Assembly (NCBI GenBank): GCA_016936035.1
Contig: JAFGPU010000311.1
Location: 1-15,171 of the forward strand
Direction of reading: 5' to 3'
DNA from: Acidimicrobiales bacterium
Lineage (GTDB): Bacteria > Actinomycetota > Acidimicrobiia > Acidimicrobiales > VFJN01
DNA length: 15,171 bases
The notes beneath the pieces were generated by a model. That model saw only the letters and a list, made by a program, of their open reading frames with translations. It did not search any database and had not been told where the DNA came from. Positions 15,139-15,171 of this stretch are shown here, one piece after another (positions within the stretch are counted from its first letter, which is position 1; each line of letters starts with the position of its first letter). Made by a program: the position numbers and the translations under genes.

Positions 15139-15171
15139 ATGGTGGAGTGGTTCTCCGAGGCCTTCGAGCCC
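15139..15171 (+). CDS. znuB: Start of probable zinc ABC transporter permease, cut by window edge
   Basis: ATG at 15139, 11 bases after the znuA stop, opens a frame MVEWFSEAFEP that runs off the window. ZnuB-type permeases commonly begin with a short amphipathic segment like this before the first membrane helix, and a permease is the missing piece of the system. Only 11 codons are visible, so the assignment rests on position. Confidence 0.5.
   Translation, partial: MVEWFSEAFEP

Overview
This is a GC-rich stretch (roughly 70% by eye) with GTG and TTG starts, many start codons without a Shine-Dalgarno sequence, an F420-type luciferase-like oxidoreductase, a DUF6457-like protein and a CGNR zinc-finger regulator. 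Together these suggest a free-living actinobacterium, most likely of the Acidimicrobiia. The taxonomic call is inference; there is no rRNA in the window. No tRNA, CRISPR array, insertion sequence, prophage or attachment site was seen, and no gene-free stretch exceeds 300 bases.

Left part (1-4841). A minus-strand cluster runs from an ArsR-family repressor (1865-1497) into an AHSA1/SRPBCC protein fused to a DinB/TIGR03086-like domain (1477-449), then a VOC/glyoxalase-like gene cut by the window edge (381-1). The arsR promoter is unusually clear: TTGACG, 18 bases, TATAAC, with a perfect 16-bp inverted repeat over the -10 and the start codon, and apparently a leaderless mRNA. Divergent from it is a class I methyltransferase (1949). 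Next come a double-hotdog thioesterase on the minus strand, a small DUF6457-like protein on the plus strand, and a second methyltransferase preceded by a possible 44-residue ORF whose stop overlaps its start.

Middle part (4946-10100). On the plus strand are a CGNR zinc-finger regulator, an enoyl-CoA isomerase of the Eci2 type followed by a hairpin terminator, and a two-gene phosphoprotein-signalling unit: a PP2C phosphatase overlapping by TTGA an FHA-domain protein with a C-terminal helix-turn-helix-like segment. No Ser/Thr kinase is present here. Converging on them is a complete glycogen debranching enzyme, GlgX.

Right part (10226-15171). On the minus strand are a beta-propeller (PQQ-repeat-like) lipoprotein and an F420-dependent luciferase-like oxidoreductase. 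The window ends in a zinc-uptake locus. znuC and the Fur-family regulator zur run leftward, while znuA and the first codons of a probable znuB permease run rightward. The divergent intergenic region holds two related 15-bp sites in opposite orientation, and the bases before zur hold two TGAGAA half-sites one helical turn apart. This fits a repressor that shuts down zinc import and its own synthesis when zinc is plentiful.

Most of the window is ordinary chromosomal gene content. The features most worth a second look are the ArsR promoter-operator, the zinc-locus operator set, the small coupled ORF at 4707-4841 and the orphan PP2C-FHA-HTH pair. I do not see convincing evidence of an entirely new multi-gene system.
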